In this document: in pieces, positions 1-5,698 of the stretch | Layout of the letters: each line of letters starts with the position of its first letter | Numbering within the stretch: the first letter of the stretch is position 1 | Assembly: GCA_035551935.1 (NCBI GenBank) | Contig: DASZMJ010000071.1 | Coordinates: forward strand, 1 to 7,690 | Reading direction: 5' to 3' | DNA from: DASZMJ01 sp035551935 | GTDB lineage: Bacteria > Planctomycetota > Planctomycetia > Isosphaerales > Isosphaeraceae | Length of the DNA: 7,690 nucleotides | Notes under the pieces: model-generated | What the model saw: only the letters and a program-made list of their open reading frames with translations | Told to the model about the DNA's origin: nothing | The model's database searches: none | Translations under genes and position numbers: made by a program

Positions 1-370
1 GGCGGGGGTCGCTGGCGGGGGCGGTCCGGGCCTTCGAAGAGGGGGCGCGGTTCGATGGGGACGGCGAGGCGAGGGCTTCGGGGTCGCCGCCCTGGGCGCG
101 GAGGGCTTGGCGGGCGTCGTCGAGCCGGGCGGTCAGCTCGCCGTTGGAGGACTCGGCTTGCGCCAGCTCCGACTCGAGACGGCCGCGGTCGGCCTCCGTG
201 TCGGCCAGCTCGCGGCGGAGCTGGTCGTTCTCGGTCTCAAGCCGCGCGACGTGGCTCTTCAACGAGCCGACCGTCACCCGCCGGCCGCTGAGGCTCGGCA
301 TGTTCGCGCAGCCCGTCAGCGCCAGCAGGGCGGCGGCGGCCAGGAGTCTCGGGCGGGGGATTGCGATCAT
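1..370 (-). CDS. Coiled-coil lipoprotein, 3' part outside the window
   Basis: The reading frame starts at an ATG (complement of 368-370) and stays open to the left edge, giving 123 visible residues without a stop, so the gene is cut by the window. The N-terminus is a lipoprotein signal: basic residues near the start (R6, R8), a hydrophobic stretch at about 9-18, and a lipobox ALTGC with the acylated cysteine at residue 21. About residues 35-90 are rich in E, R, L and Q with heptad-like spacing (for example LETENDQLRRELADTE) and should form a coiled coil. After that comes a Ser/Pro/Ala-rich stretch (about 95-123) that looks disordered. By family knowledge it would be lipidated and anchored in a cell-envelope membrane, with the coiled coil acting as a spacer or oligomerisation element. 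It starts 37 bases after the LapA-like gene stop, probably in the same operon, with no clear Shine-Dalgarno. Its specific function is unknown; the start and lipobox are convincing, the 3' extent cannot be seen. Confidence 0.77.
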   Translation of the reverse strand, partial: MIAIPRPRLLAAAALLALTGCANMPSLSGRRVTVGSLKSHVARLETENDQLRRELADTEADRGRLESELAQAESSNGELTARLDDARQALRAQGGDPEALASPSPSNRAPSSKARTAPASDPR

Positions 371-407
371 GGGTCGGATCCGGTCGGGCGATCGGGTCGG
401 TCCAGGT

Positions 408-791
408 TCAGGGGTTGCGATGCGGCGCGCGGGGGTCGGGGAAGCCTTCGGTGGCCTTCGAGGCGTAGTCGGCCGGGGGGCGGTCGTCGGGAAAGGGGTC
501 GCCCCCGTCGTCGACTCGTGGCGGGCCGGAACGGAGGCGACGGAGGGCCAGGGTTAGAGTCATCAGGAGGGCCGTCGCCAGGCCGCCGGCGGCGGCGGCC
601 AGGAGGATGACGATCCCGAGCTTGCTCTCGATAGTCCCCAGGCCGAACGGGAAGACGACCTTCACCGCAGTGTTGTTGATCAGGACGAACCAGAGCATCA
701 CGCCGAGCACGCAGGCCGCCGCGATCAGGTAGCGATAGACCCAGAGGTTGCGCAGCAGGGCCGGCCTGCGCCGCTTGTAGGGGGAAGACAT
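408..791 (-). CDS. LapA-domain (DUF1049) two-helix membrane protein
   Basis: This 127-residue protein has a basic N-terminus (MSSPYKRRRP), a first membrane helix at about 21-39, the linker NNTAVKVVFPFGLG at about 39-52 and a second helix at about 57-83, then a basic stop-transfer segment (RRLR). The pattern of helix, short polar hairpin with an N-[TP]-x-x-V-x-[FV] motif and second helix matches LapA/DUF1049 proteins, which in E. coli help regulate lipopolysaccharide assembly at the inner membrane. The family usually has about 100 residues; the surplus is an acidic, proline-rich tail (about 89-127: DDGGDPFPDD and onwards) that should be cytoplasmic and disordered. The frame remains open upstream through the prepilin peptidase gene, but that is an effect of high GC. 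I chose the ATG at 791 because it directly precedes the LapA-like segment and lies 47 bases after the upstream stop. No strong ribosome binding site is visible. Its role in planctomycetes is inferred from the fold only. Confidence 0.85.
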   Translation of the reverse strand: MSSPYKRRRPALLRNLWVYRYLIAAACVLGVMLWFVLINNTAVKVVFPFGLGTIESKLGIVILLAAAAGGLATALLMTLTLALRRLRSGPPRVDDGGDPFPDDRPPADYASKATEGFPDPRAPHRNP

Positions 792-838
792 GGTCGAGTC
801 CGTTTGCCGGTCGGCCGCGGCCCTCGCGTCGTCAAGGC

Positions 839-1966
839 TCAGCGAAGGCGGCCCCGCCCGGTCCAGAGCTCCATCCCGAGCGTCCACATCTCTGAGGATA
901 CCACGCCGACGGTCCGGTAGTAGCCGGCCGCCCATTTTGTCCAGATCCAGGGCCAGCCGAGCAGAAGCACGATCGCCGCGAGGCTCAGGTACGGCCCGAA
1001 CGGGATCGGCCGCAAGGCCCCGCCGAACTTGCCCCCGCGGAGCCACCGCAACACGATCGCGAAGAACCGCAGGAGGGCGTGGACGAGGCCGAGCATCGCC
1101 CCGAGGAACAGCACCATCGGCAGGGGTTGCCAGCCGACGAACGAGCCGATCATCGCCATCAAGGTCACGTCGCCGAAGCCCATCGCCTCCTTCCGCAACA
1201 GGATACTGCCGACGACCCGGATCGCCCAGACGATCGCCCCGCCGATCAATAGGCACTCGACCCCGACGACCACGCTCCCCCACGGCGCCGTCCCGGTCCG
1301 GAGGGCCGCCTGCCAGCCGACGAAGGCGCCGAAGAGACCTAGTCCCAGGCGACCGGGTCGGCGCAACAGGGCGAGGTCGAGCACGGCCTGGACGAGAAAC
1401 CCGATCGCGAAGCCGGCCGGGGCCGCTTCCAGCGGCGGCAACAGGGCGCCGAAGGCGGTCGTGGCCGAGGCCGGCTCGGGCCGGACCTCGGGGAAGATGG
1501 CGGCGAGGCCGATCCCGAGGACCATGCCGGTGACGGTCACGGCATCGGGGATGAGGTAGTGGTCGTAGTCGATGAACGTGGCGACGATGAGCAGGGAGAT
1601 CAAGATCTGATGATAGAGGACGCGCGGGAAGACTTCGGTCGGCATCCAGAACGAGTGCGGGTCGAGCACGACGTCGACGAGGTAGACCGCGACGCAGAGC
1701 AGGCCGGTCAAGGCCTCGATCGCGGGATAGCGCGCCGAGATCGGCAGGGCGCAGTTGCGGCAACGGCCGCGGAGGAGGATCCAGCCGAGGATCGGCACGT
1801 TGTCCCCCTTGCGGATCGGCGCCAGGCAGCGCGGGCAGCGCGACTCGGGCCAGACGACGCTCTTCTCCCAGGGGATGCGATAGATGCATACATTCAGGAA
1901 GCTGCCGATCACGCTCCCGTAGACGAACGTGCCGGCGGCGAGGATGAGGTGGAGGGTCGAGATCAC
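839..1966 (-). CDS. pilD: Prepilin peptidase (type IV leader peptidase, A24 family)
   Basis: This polytopic inner-membrane aspartic protease removes the leader from type IV prepilins or type II pseudopilins and, in the two-domain form, methylates the new N-terminus. Residues 20-32 (IGSFLNVCIYRIP) are the conserved N-terminal signature. A zinc-type cysteine quartet follows: C44-x2-C47, 21 residues, C69-x2-C72, so the methyltransferase domain looks intact. The two catalytic aspartates are D133 in FIDYDHYLIPD and D266 in the GFGD motif (263-266). The protein has 375 residues against the usual 250-290. Most of the surplus lies between the two aspartates, which are 133 apart here and about 64 apart in well-studied homologues. 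The start is GTG at 1966, overlapping the aroK stop as GTGA; a G-rich GGGAGG (1980-1985) lies 13 bases upstream, rather far for a Shine-Dalgarno. Coupling to aroK suggests translation by reinitiation. No pilin substrate gene is in the window. Confidence 0.94.
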   Translation of the reverse strand: MISTLHLILAAGTFVYGSVIGSFLNVCIYRIPWEKSVVWPESRCPRCLAPIRKGDNVPILGWILLRGRCRNCALPISARYPAIEALTGLLCVAVYLVDVVLDPHSFWMPTEVFPRVLYHQILISLLIVATFIDYDHYLIPDAVTVTGMVLGIGLAAIFPEVRPEPASATTAFGALLPPLEAAPAGFAIGFLVQAVLDLALLRRPGRLGLGLFGAFVGWQAALRTGTAPWGSVVVGVECLLIGGAIVWAIRVVGSILLRKEAMGFGDVTLMAMIGSFVGWQPLPMVLFLGAMLGLVHALLRFFAIVLRWLRGGKFGGALRPIPFGPYLSLAAIVLLLGWPWIWTKWAAGYYRTVGVVSSEMWTLGMELWTGRGRLR

Positions 1967-2514
1967 GGAGCGAGGCCCCCCTCCCGCCAGGCGTCAAGGA
2001 CCTTCCGCGCGACGGCCTCCGGGTCGAGCCCGTCGGTGGCGACGACGGCGTCGGCGGTCGCGCGATAGAGCGGCGCGCGAGCCTCGAGCACCGCGGCGAC
2101 CTCGGCGATCGTCCCCAGGCCGGTCAGGCTCGGCCGGTCGGCGGGGTCGCGCGCGAGCCGGTCGGCCAGCGCCGCGGGGTCGGCCGTCAGCCAGACGACG
2201 AAGCCGAAGCGGCGGAGGGCGTCGCGGTTGACTTCGCGGAGCACGACTCCGCCGCCCGTGGCCAGGACGGCGCCGGCCCGGCCGACGAGGTCGCGGAGCG
2301 TGGCCTCCTCGAGGTCGCGGAAGGCCGGCTCGCCGGCCTGGGCGAAGATCGCGGCGATCGACCGGCCGGCGCGGCCTTCGAGGGCGCGGTCGGCGTCGAC
2401 GAACGGCCGCCCGGTCGCCCCGGCGACGAGCCGGCCGACGGTCGTCTTGCCGGTGCCGCGCGGGCCGATCAGGGCCAGGCCGCCGGCCGTCGGCCGAGGC
2501 ATGGGCGCCGTCAT
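1963..2514 (-). CDS. aroK: Shikimate kinase
   Basis: The 183-residue product phosphorylates the 3-hydroxyl of shikimate with ATP, the fifth step of the route to chorismate, in the cytoplasm. Visible motifs in order: Walker A GPRGTGKT (17-24); the VDAD segment with D40 and D42, matching the Asp pair around the shikimate site; R66 in FRDLE (shikimate carboxylate); the glycine triplet G87-G89 in ATGGGVV (Walker B region); R127 in the lid (RPSLTG); and R146 in RAPLYR. Length and motif spacing fit the family, and all expected catalytic residues are present. The ATG start at 2514 overlaps the aroDE stop as ATGA, which argues for this start over Met5. The stop overlaps the prepilin peptidase GTG start. 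It lies directly after aroDE, so product flow (shikimate to shikimate 3-phosphate) follows gene order. Confidence 0.95.
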   Translation of the reverse strand: MTAPMPRPTAGGLALIGPRGTGKTTVGRLVAGATGRPFVDADRALEGRAGRSIAAIFAQAGEPAFRDLEEATLRDLVGRAGAVLATGGGVVLREVNRDALRRFGFVVWLTADPAALADRLARDPADRPSLTGLGTIAEVAAVLEARAPLYRATADAVVATDGLDPEAVARKVLDAWREGGLAP

Positions 2515-4013
2515 TCGCGGGCCGCCCCGAGCTTACGGCGCACGACCTCGCGCATGACCTCGACCGGCGGCTCCTGTCCGGTAAACATCCGGAATTGGGC
2601 CGCGGCCTGTTCGATGAACATATCGACTCCAGAAATCGTCTTGCAATCGCGTTCGCGGGCCATCTTCAGGAACATGGTGTTCTCGGGGTGGTACACGGTG
2701 TCGAAGACGAGCATGCCGGGGCGGAAGGCGGCCGGGGGGACGGGGGTGTCGTCGACGTGGGGGTGCATGCCGACGGGGGTGCCGTTGACCAGGATGTCGC
2801 AGAGCGTGCCGGCCCGCATCGTCCAGCTCACGCTCCGGCAGCCGACCTGCTCGGCGAGCTTGGCGGCGCGCTCGTCGTTGCGGTTGCAGATCGTCACGCC
2901 CGCCCCGCGCCGGACCGCCCCGACGGCGATCGACCGCGCCACGCCGCCGGCACCGAGGATCAACACCTGCTTGTTGATCAGCGGGCTCGCGTCGTGCTCG
3001 AGTACGCCGCCGAGGGCGTCCTCGAGCGACTTCATCGCGGCGTGGTAATCGGTGTTGTGCCCCTCCATCTTGCCGTCCTTGACGACGACCGTGTTGCACG
3101 ACCCGGTCCGCTCGACGGCGCCGTCGGCCAGTGTCAACAGCGGCACGATCGCCTCCTTGTGCGGGATCGTCACGCTCATGCCGCGGATGTCGAGCCAGGC
3201 GAGCTCGGTCAGCGACTCCTTGAGCCGGCCGGCGGGGACGAGGATCGGCAGGTAGACCGCGTCGATCCCGAGGTGGCGGAACGCGGCGTTGTGGATCGCC
3301 GGGCCGAGGCTCTGCCCGACCGGGTCGCCGATGACGGCGAAGACCGCGGTCTCGGGCCCGATCCGGTCGTAGCCGTAGTCGCGCCGCAACTCCTGGAACC
3401 GCGGCATGCCGGGGGCGAAGGTCCGATCGGGGTTGAAGCCGGAGAACGTGAACGGGGCGCCGTACTTGGCGCCGAGGATCCGGGTGAAGAAGCCGACCTG
3501 GCCCATGCCGATGCCGATCGTCGGCCCCGTGGCGTTCTCGCGGGCGACCATCGCCAGGACCCGCGAGGCGTCGGCGAGCGACTGGGCGTTGACGGCGACC
3601 TTGACGACGTCGGCCTGCTTGCCGCGGATCTCCTCGACGATCTTCGTCAATTCGGCGTCGACGGGGGTCTTGCGGAAGTTGTGGAGGCTGACGATCCGCT
3701 TGGTCTTGCCGAAGCGGGGGATCGAGCCGGCGACGTCGACCTCGAGGTCGACGTAGTCGACGCCCAGAACGATCGCCTCGCGGAGCAGTCGGAGCCGCTT
3801 CTCCTCGTCGCCGCGCCAGAGGCCGCCGTCGGCGCCGCGGCGGATGGTGATGACCGCGGGGGTGGGCCGCTCGGCCAGCAGGCGCTTGAGGTTCGGCTCG
3901 CTGCGGAGGATGTCGATCCGCAGCTCGACCAGTTCCGCGCCGGCCGCCGCGGCCTCCTTCCACTCCGCCAGGAGCGACTTGTGCCGACCTCTGCCGATGG
4001 TGACGCAGATCAT
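2511..4013 (-). CDS. aroDE: Bifunctional 3-dehydroquinate dehydratase (type I) / shikimate dehydrogenase
   Basis: A 500-residue fusion covers two successive shikimate-pathway steps: dehydroquinate to dehydroshikimate, then NADPH-dependent reduction to shikimate. The N-terminal half (about 1-210) is a type I dehydroquinase TIM barrel: ELRID (E30, R32, D34), TIRR (R58), the general base H111 in SLHNF, the Schiff-base lysine K138 in VVKVAV, and R178 in FFTRILG. The C-terminal half (about 222-500) is AroE: the substrate loop at 229-242 (GDPVGQSLGPAIHN), catalytic K286 in SVTIPHK, D322 in HNTD, the dinucleotide-binding glycines GAGGVA (354-359), the NADP-type NR at 377-378 and Q469 in the C-terminal helix. 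Oddities: the dehydroquinase loop normally SAPGQ reads FAPGM (199-203), and the AroE loop normally HSxSP reads QSLGP (234-238). The same domain order occurs in plant DHD-SDH proteins. The ATG start at 4013 is preceded by GAAGGG, a plausible weak ribosome binding site. It is the first gene of the presumed aroDE-aroK-pilD operon. Confidence 0.95.
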   Translation of the reverse strand: MICVTIGRGRHKSLLAEWKEAAAAGAELVELRIDILRSEPNLKRLLAERPTPAVITIRRGADGGLWRGDEEKRLRLLREAIVLGVDYVDLEVDVAGSIPRFGKTKRIVSLHNFRKTPVDAELTKIVEEIRGKQADVVKVAVNAQSLADASRVLAMVARENATGPTIGIGMGQVGFFTRILGAKYGAPFTFSGFNPDRTFAPGMPRFQELRRDYGYDRIGPETAVFAVIGDPVGQSLGPAIHNAAFRHLGIDAVYLPILVPAGRLKESLTELAWLDIRGMSVTIPHKEAIVPLLTLADGAVERTGSCNTVVVKDGKMEGHNTDYHAAMKSLEDALGGVLEHDASPLINKQVLILGAGGVARSIAVGAVRRGAGVTICNRNDERAAKLAEQVGCRSVSWTMRAGTLCDILVNGTPVGMHPHVDDTPVPPAAFRPGMLVFDTVYHPENTMFLKMARERDCKTISGVDMFIEQAAAQFRMFTGQEPPVEVMREVVRRKLGAARE

Positions 4014-4190
4014 GACGACCCTTCGCCGTGCGGTTCGAGTGGCCCGGTCGCCGGCCGACCCCTCCGCCGGCGACCATACCCTCTCAATATAACCATCCTA
4101 CGAAACCCCGACGCCCCCCAACACCGTTCCGACTGGCCGGACGGAAGTCGTCGGCGTTGTCGATCGGGTGGCCGGGGTTCCGGACCGCTG
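4014..4190. other. Intergenic leader upstream of aroDE
   Basis: I see no credible gene in these 177 bases. The minus-strand frame at 4264-4010 is open but Arg/Pro-rich, resembles no family and crosses the probable promoter. The stretch holds the AT-rich island described separately and several short competing inverted repeats (for example CGACT/AGTCG at 4130-4134 and 4146-4150, overlapping TTCCG/CGGAA at 4127-4131 and 4142-4146). These could end the upstream isomerase transcript or sit upstream of the aro transcript, but none has the T-run of a classical terminator. I recognise no riboswitch or attenuator peptide; in particular no run of Trp, Phe or Tyr codons is evident. Confidence 0.5.
4086..4091 (-). 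promoter_or_regulatory. Candidate -10 element for the aroDE operon
   Basis: On the minus strand the sequence reads GGTTATATTGAGAGGG, so TATATT (4086-4091) could be a -10 box. It lies 72 bases upstream of the aroDE start and is the only clearly AT-rich spot between the isomerase and aroDE. Its position in front of the first gene of an apparent operon supports it. Against it, no good -35 hexamer stands 16-18 bases upstream (the sequence there is GCGTCG); a competing pair would be a weak TTGGGG with TAGGAT. It is a candidate only. Confidence 0.3.
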
Positions 4191-4430
4191 TCACGCGACA
4201 TCCGGTGGTGCCGCGGGAATCCCGCCCGCGAGACCTGCCTGGGCGGCGGCGCCGGAGCGATCACGGCGGTTGGTCACCGCCGGGGCGCGGATGGGCTCCG
4301 CGTCGATCTCCGGGTTCAGGCCCAGATCGGCGGCGATGCCGTCGGGCCGGTGGCTGCGGCCGGCCCGCTCGAGGAGGACCCGCCGCTGCGCCCCGGGGGG
4401 ATGAGAGCAGAGCAGACCCGTCAACGTCAC
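4191..4430 (-). CDS. Possible small hypothetical ORF overlapping the isomerase stop
   Basis: A GTG (complement of 4428-4430) overlaps the isomerase stop as GTGA and opens a 79-residue frame ending at TGA 4191-4193. By my count about 84% of its third codon positions are G or C, compatible with a gene here, but the first position is nearly as GC-rich, so the bias is not decisive. The product starts MTLTGLLCSHPPG, has a charged middle (RRVLLERAGRSHRPDG, then IAADLGLNPEIDAEPI) and an Ala/Gly/Pro-rich end; I recognise no family. The same frame stays open far into the isomerase gene, which shows that openness means little at this GC content. Alternatives are a decayed gene remnant or simple 3' untranslated sequence of the isomerase. 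Hairpins within it (GCGGG/CCCGC at 4213-4225; a 7-bp stem at 4264-4282) could instead belong to transcript termination. Confidence 0.25.
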   Translation of the reverse strand: MTLTGLLCSHPPGAQRRVLLERAGRSHRPDGIAADLGLNPEIDAEPIRAPAVTNRRDRSGAAAQAGLAGGIPAAPPDVA

Positions 4431-5440
4431 GTCTTGGCCTGACCCTCGGCGAAGGCGGAGTCGAAGAGGCGGCCGGGGGTGGAGAAGCCGAGGGTGCGCT
4501 TGACGAACGGGGCGGCCTCGGCGGCGCCGTACTCGCGGTCCATGCCGGGGTCCTCCCACTCGACCGACAACGGGCCGTCGTAGCCGAGTGAGTTGAGGGC
4601 GCGGGCGATCGCTTCGAAGTCGACGCCGCCGCGGCCCGGAGAGCGGAAGTCCCAGCCGCGGCGGGGGTCGCCGAAGTTCAGGTGCGAGCCGAGCAGGCCG
4701 GTCTTGCCGTCGAGCGTCCGGGCGGCGTCCTTGACGTGGACGTGATAGATCCGGTCCGGGAACGCCCGCAGGAAGGCGACCGGGTCGACCATCTGCCAGT
4801 GCAGGTGGCTCGGGTCGAAGTTGAAGCCGAACTCGGGCCGACGCTTCAAGGCATCCAGGGCACGCTCGGCCGAGTAGATGTCGAAGGCGATCTCGGTCGG
4901 GTGGACCTCCAGCGCGAATCGGACGCCGCACTCCTTGTATACGTCCAGGATCGGGTCCCAACGCTCGACCAGGAGGTCGAAGCCGGCGTCAATCATCGCG
5001 TCGGGGGTCGGCGGGAACGAGTACAACAGGTGCCAGATCGAACTGCCGGTGAAGCCGTTGACGACCCCGACGCCCAGCTTCTTGGCGGCCCGGGCCGTGT
5101 CCATCATCTCCTGCGCGGCGCGGCGGCGGACGCCCTCGGGCTGGCCGTCGCCCCAGACGTGCGGCGGCAGGATTGACTTGTGTCGCTCGTCGATGACGTC
5201 GAGCACCGCCTGGCCGACGAGGTGGTTCGAAATCGCCCAGCACTTCAGGCCATACCTGGCGAGCAGGTCCTTGCGGCTCTTGCAGTAGCCGTCCTCCTTC
5301 AGGGCCTGCTGGACGTTGAAGTGGTCGCCCCAGCAGGGGAGCTCGATGCCGTCGTAGCCCCACTGCTGGGCCTTCTGGCAGATCGTCTCGAGCGTCATGT
5401 CGGCCCACTGGCCAGTGAACAGCGTGACGGGTCGGGCCAT
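4427..5440 (-). CDS. Sugar phosphate isomerase/epimerase-like TIM-barrel protein
   Basis: The 337-residue product belongs to the xylose isomerase-like TIM barrel / AP endonuclease 2 superfamily (PF01261). Early strands carry YDGIELPCWGDHF (29-41). Likely metal and substrate ligands are E178 and H180 in ALEVHPTE, D209 and H212 in FNFDPSHLHWQ, H235 in YHVHVKD and E294 in SVEWED, the usual pattern for this fold with a divalent metal. No signal peptide is visible, so it is probably cytoplasmic. Planctomycetes carry many such paralogues, usually tied to sugar or cyclitol isomerisation; the substrate cannot be read from the sequence, and DNA-repair endonuclease activity is less likely given the sugar-isomerase-like motifs. 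The frame extends upstream to an ATG at 5530, but that codon lies inside the spacer of the probable promoter, and the extra 30 residues are Arg/Pro-rich and unlike the family; hence the start at 5440. It appears to be transcribed separately from the gene upstream. Confidence 0.9.
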   Translation of the reverse strand: MARPVTLFTGQWADMTLETICQKAQQWGYDGIELPCWGDHFNVQQALKEDGYCKSRKDLLARYGLKCWAISNHLVGQAVLDVIDERHKSILPPHVWGDGQPEGVRRRAAQEMMDTARAAKKLGVGVVNGFTGSSIWHLLYSFPPTPDAMIDAGFDLLVERWDPILDVYKECGVRFALEVHPTEIAFDIYSAERALDALKRRPEFGFNFDPSHLHWQMVDPVAFLRAFPDRIYHVHVKDAARTLDGKTGLLGSHLNFGDPRRGWDFRSPGRGGVDFEAIARALNSLGYDGPLSVEWEDPGMDREYGAAEAAPFVKRTLGFSTPGRLFDSAFAEGQAKT

Positions 5441-5514
5441 CGGTCGCGTGCCTCGTCGTTTCCGTTGCGGGTTCGGGTTGTCGAATGCTTTGGGCGGGGG
5501 GTCGAGCGTCCGTA

Positions 5515-5543
5515 AACATAAGGGCCGCATCGCCCCAAGTCAA
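5515..5543 (-). promoter_or_regulatory. Probable sigma70-type promoter of the isomerase gene
   Basis: The minus strand shows TTGACT (5538-5543), a spacer of exactly 17 bases, and TATGTT (5515-5520): 5 of 6 matches to TTGACA and 4 of 6 to TATAAT. Transcription would start near 5508 and leave a leader of about 68 bases before the ATG at 5440. The site lies in the only intergenic region between the exported protein and the isomerase, as expected for an independent promoter. It also excludes the upstream in-frame ATG at 5530 as a start on this transcript. Confidence 0.62.
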
Positions 5544-5547
5544 CGAC

Positions 5548-5567
5548 GCCCCGGCATGCCGCGGGGC
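5548..5567 (-). terminator. GC-rich hairpin, possible terminator of the 651-residue gene
   Basis: GCCCCG (5548-5553) and CGGGGC (5562-5567) form a 6-bp perfect stem around an 8-base loop, about 130 bases beyond the stop of the exported-protein gene and just upstream of the isomerase -35 box. The position suits a terminator that insulates the two genes. It lacks a T-run, so intrinsic termination would be weak, and short GC palindromes are common at this base composition. It could equally be a chance structure. Confidence 0.25.
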
Positions 5568-5698
5568 GGATTCGAGCCGCGTTGTGTCACGCACCGGGCC
5601 GGACGGGGAAGACCCGCAGCGCATGGCGTCGCCGTCGCCCCGCGAGCTGCGGAGCGACCGCGACGCCGCTTCCCTGACCCCGACGGAGACCGTTGGGC

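Noticed and set aside
107..610. Plus-strand frames opposite the lipoprotein and LapA-like gene
   Set aside because: The minus strand gives a lipobox, coiled coil and LapA pattern here; the plus-strand products are Arg/Gly-rich without features.
792..838. TTGACG (830-835, minus strand) as a -35 box for a separate LapA-like promoter
   Set aside because: At 17 bases the -10 position reads GACCGG, nothing like TATAAT, so an internal promoter is not supported.
408..1997. A single 529-residue minus-strand protein with the LapA-like part at its C-terminus
   Set aside because: Residues before the LapA-like Met are the prepilin peptidase gene read in a wrong frame and are Arg/Pro-rich; the real LapA-like start is 791.
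790..2068. Plus-strand frames opposite the prepilin peptidase and aroK
   Set aside because: They are low-complexity Arg/Ser/Pro or Asp/Arg translations antisense to genes with intact catalytic motifs.
4010..4264. 84-codon minus-strand frame just upstream of aroDE
   Set aside because: It is Arg/Pro-rich, resembles no family, and runs through the AT-rich promoter candidate into the aroDE start.
4213..4282. Short GC hairpins (4213-4225 and 4264-4282) as a terminator of the isomerase gene
   Set aside because: The stems are 5 and 7 bp without a T-run and could be chance in GC-rich DNA; I mention them only within the ORF entry.
2595..4442. Plus-strand frame of 615 codons opposite aroDE
   Set aside because: It is antisense to a gene with complete catalytic motifs, its product is Asp/Arg/Gly/Val-rich without domain features, and long antisense frames are expected opposite genes with high third-position GC.
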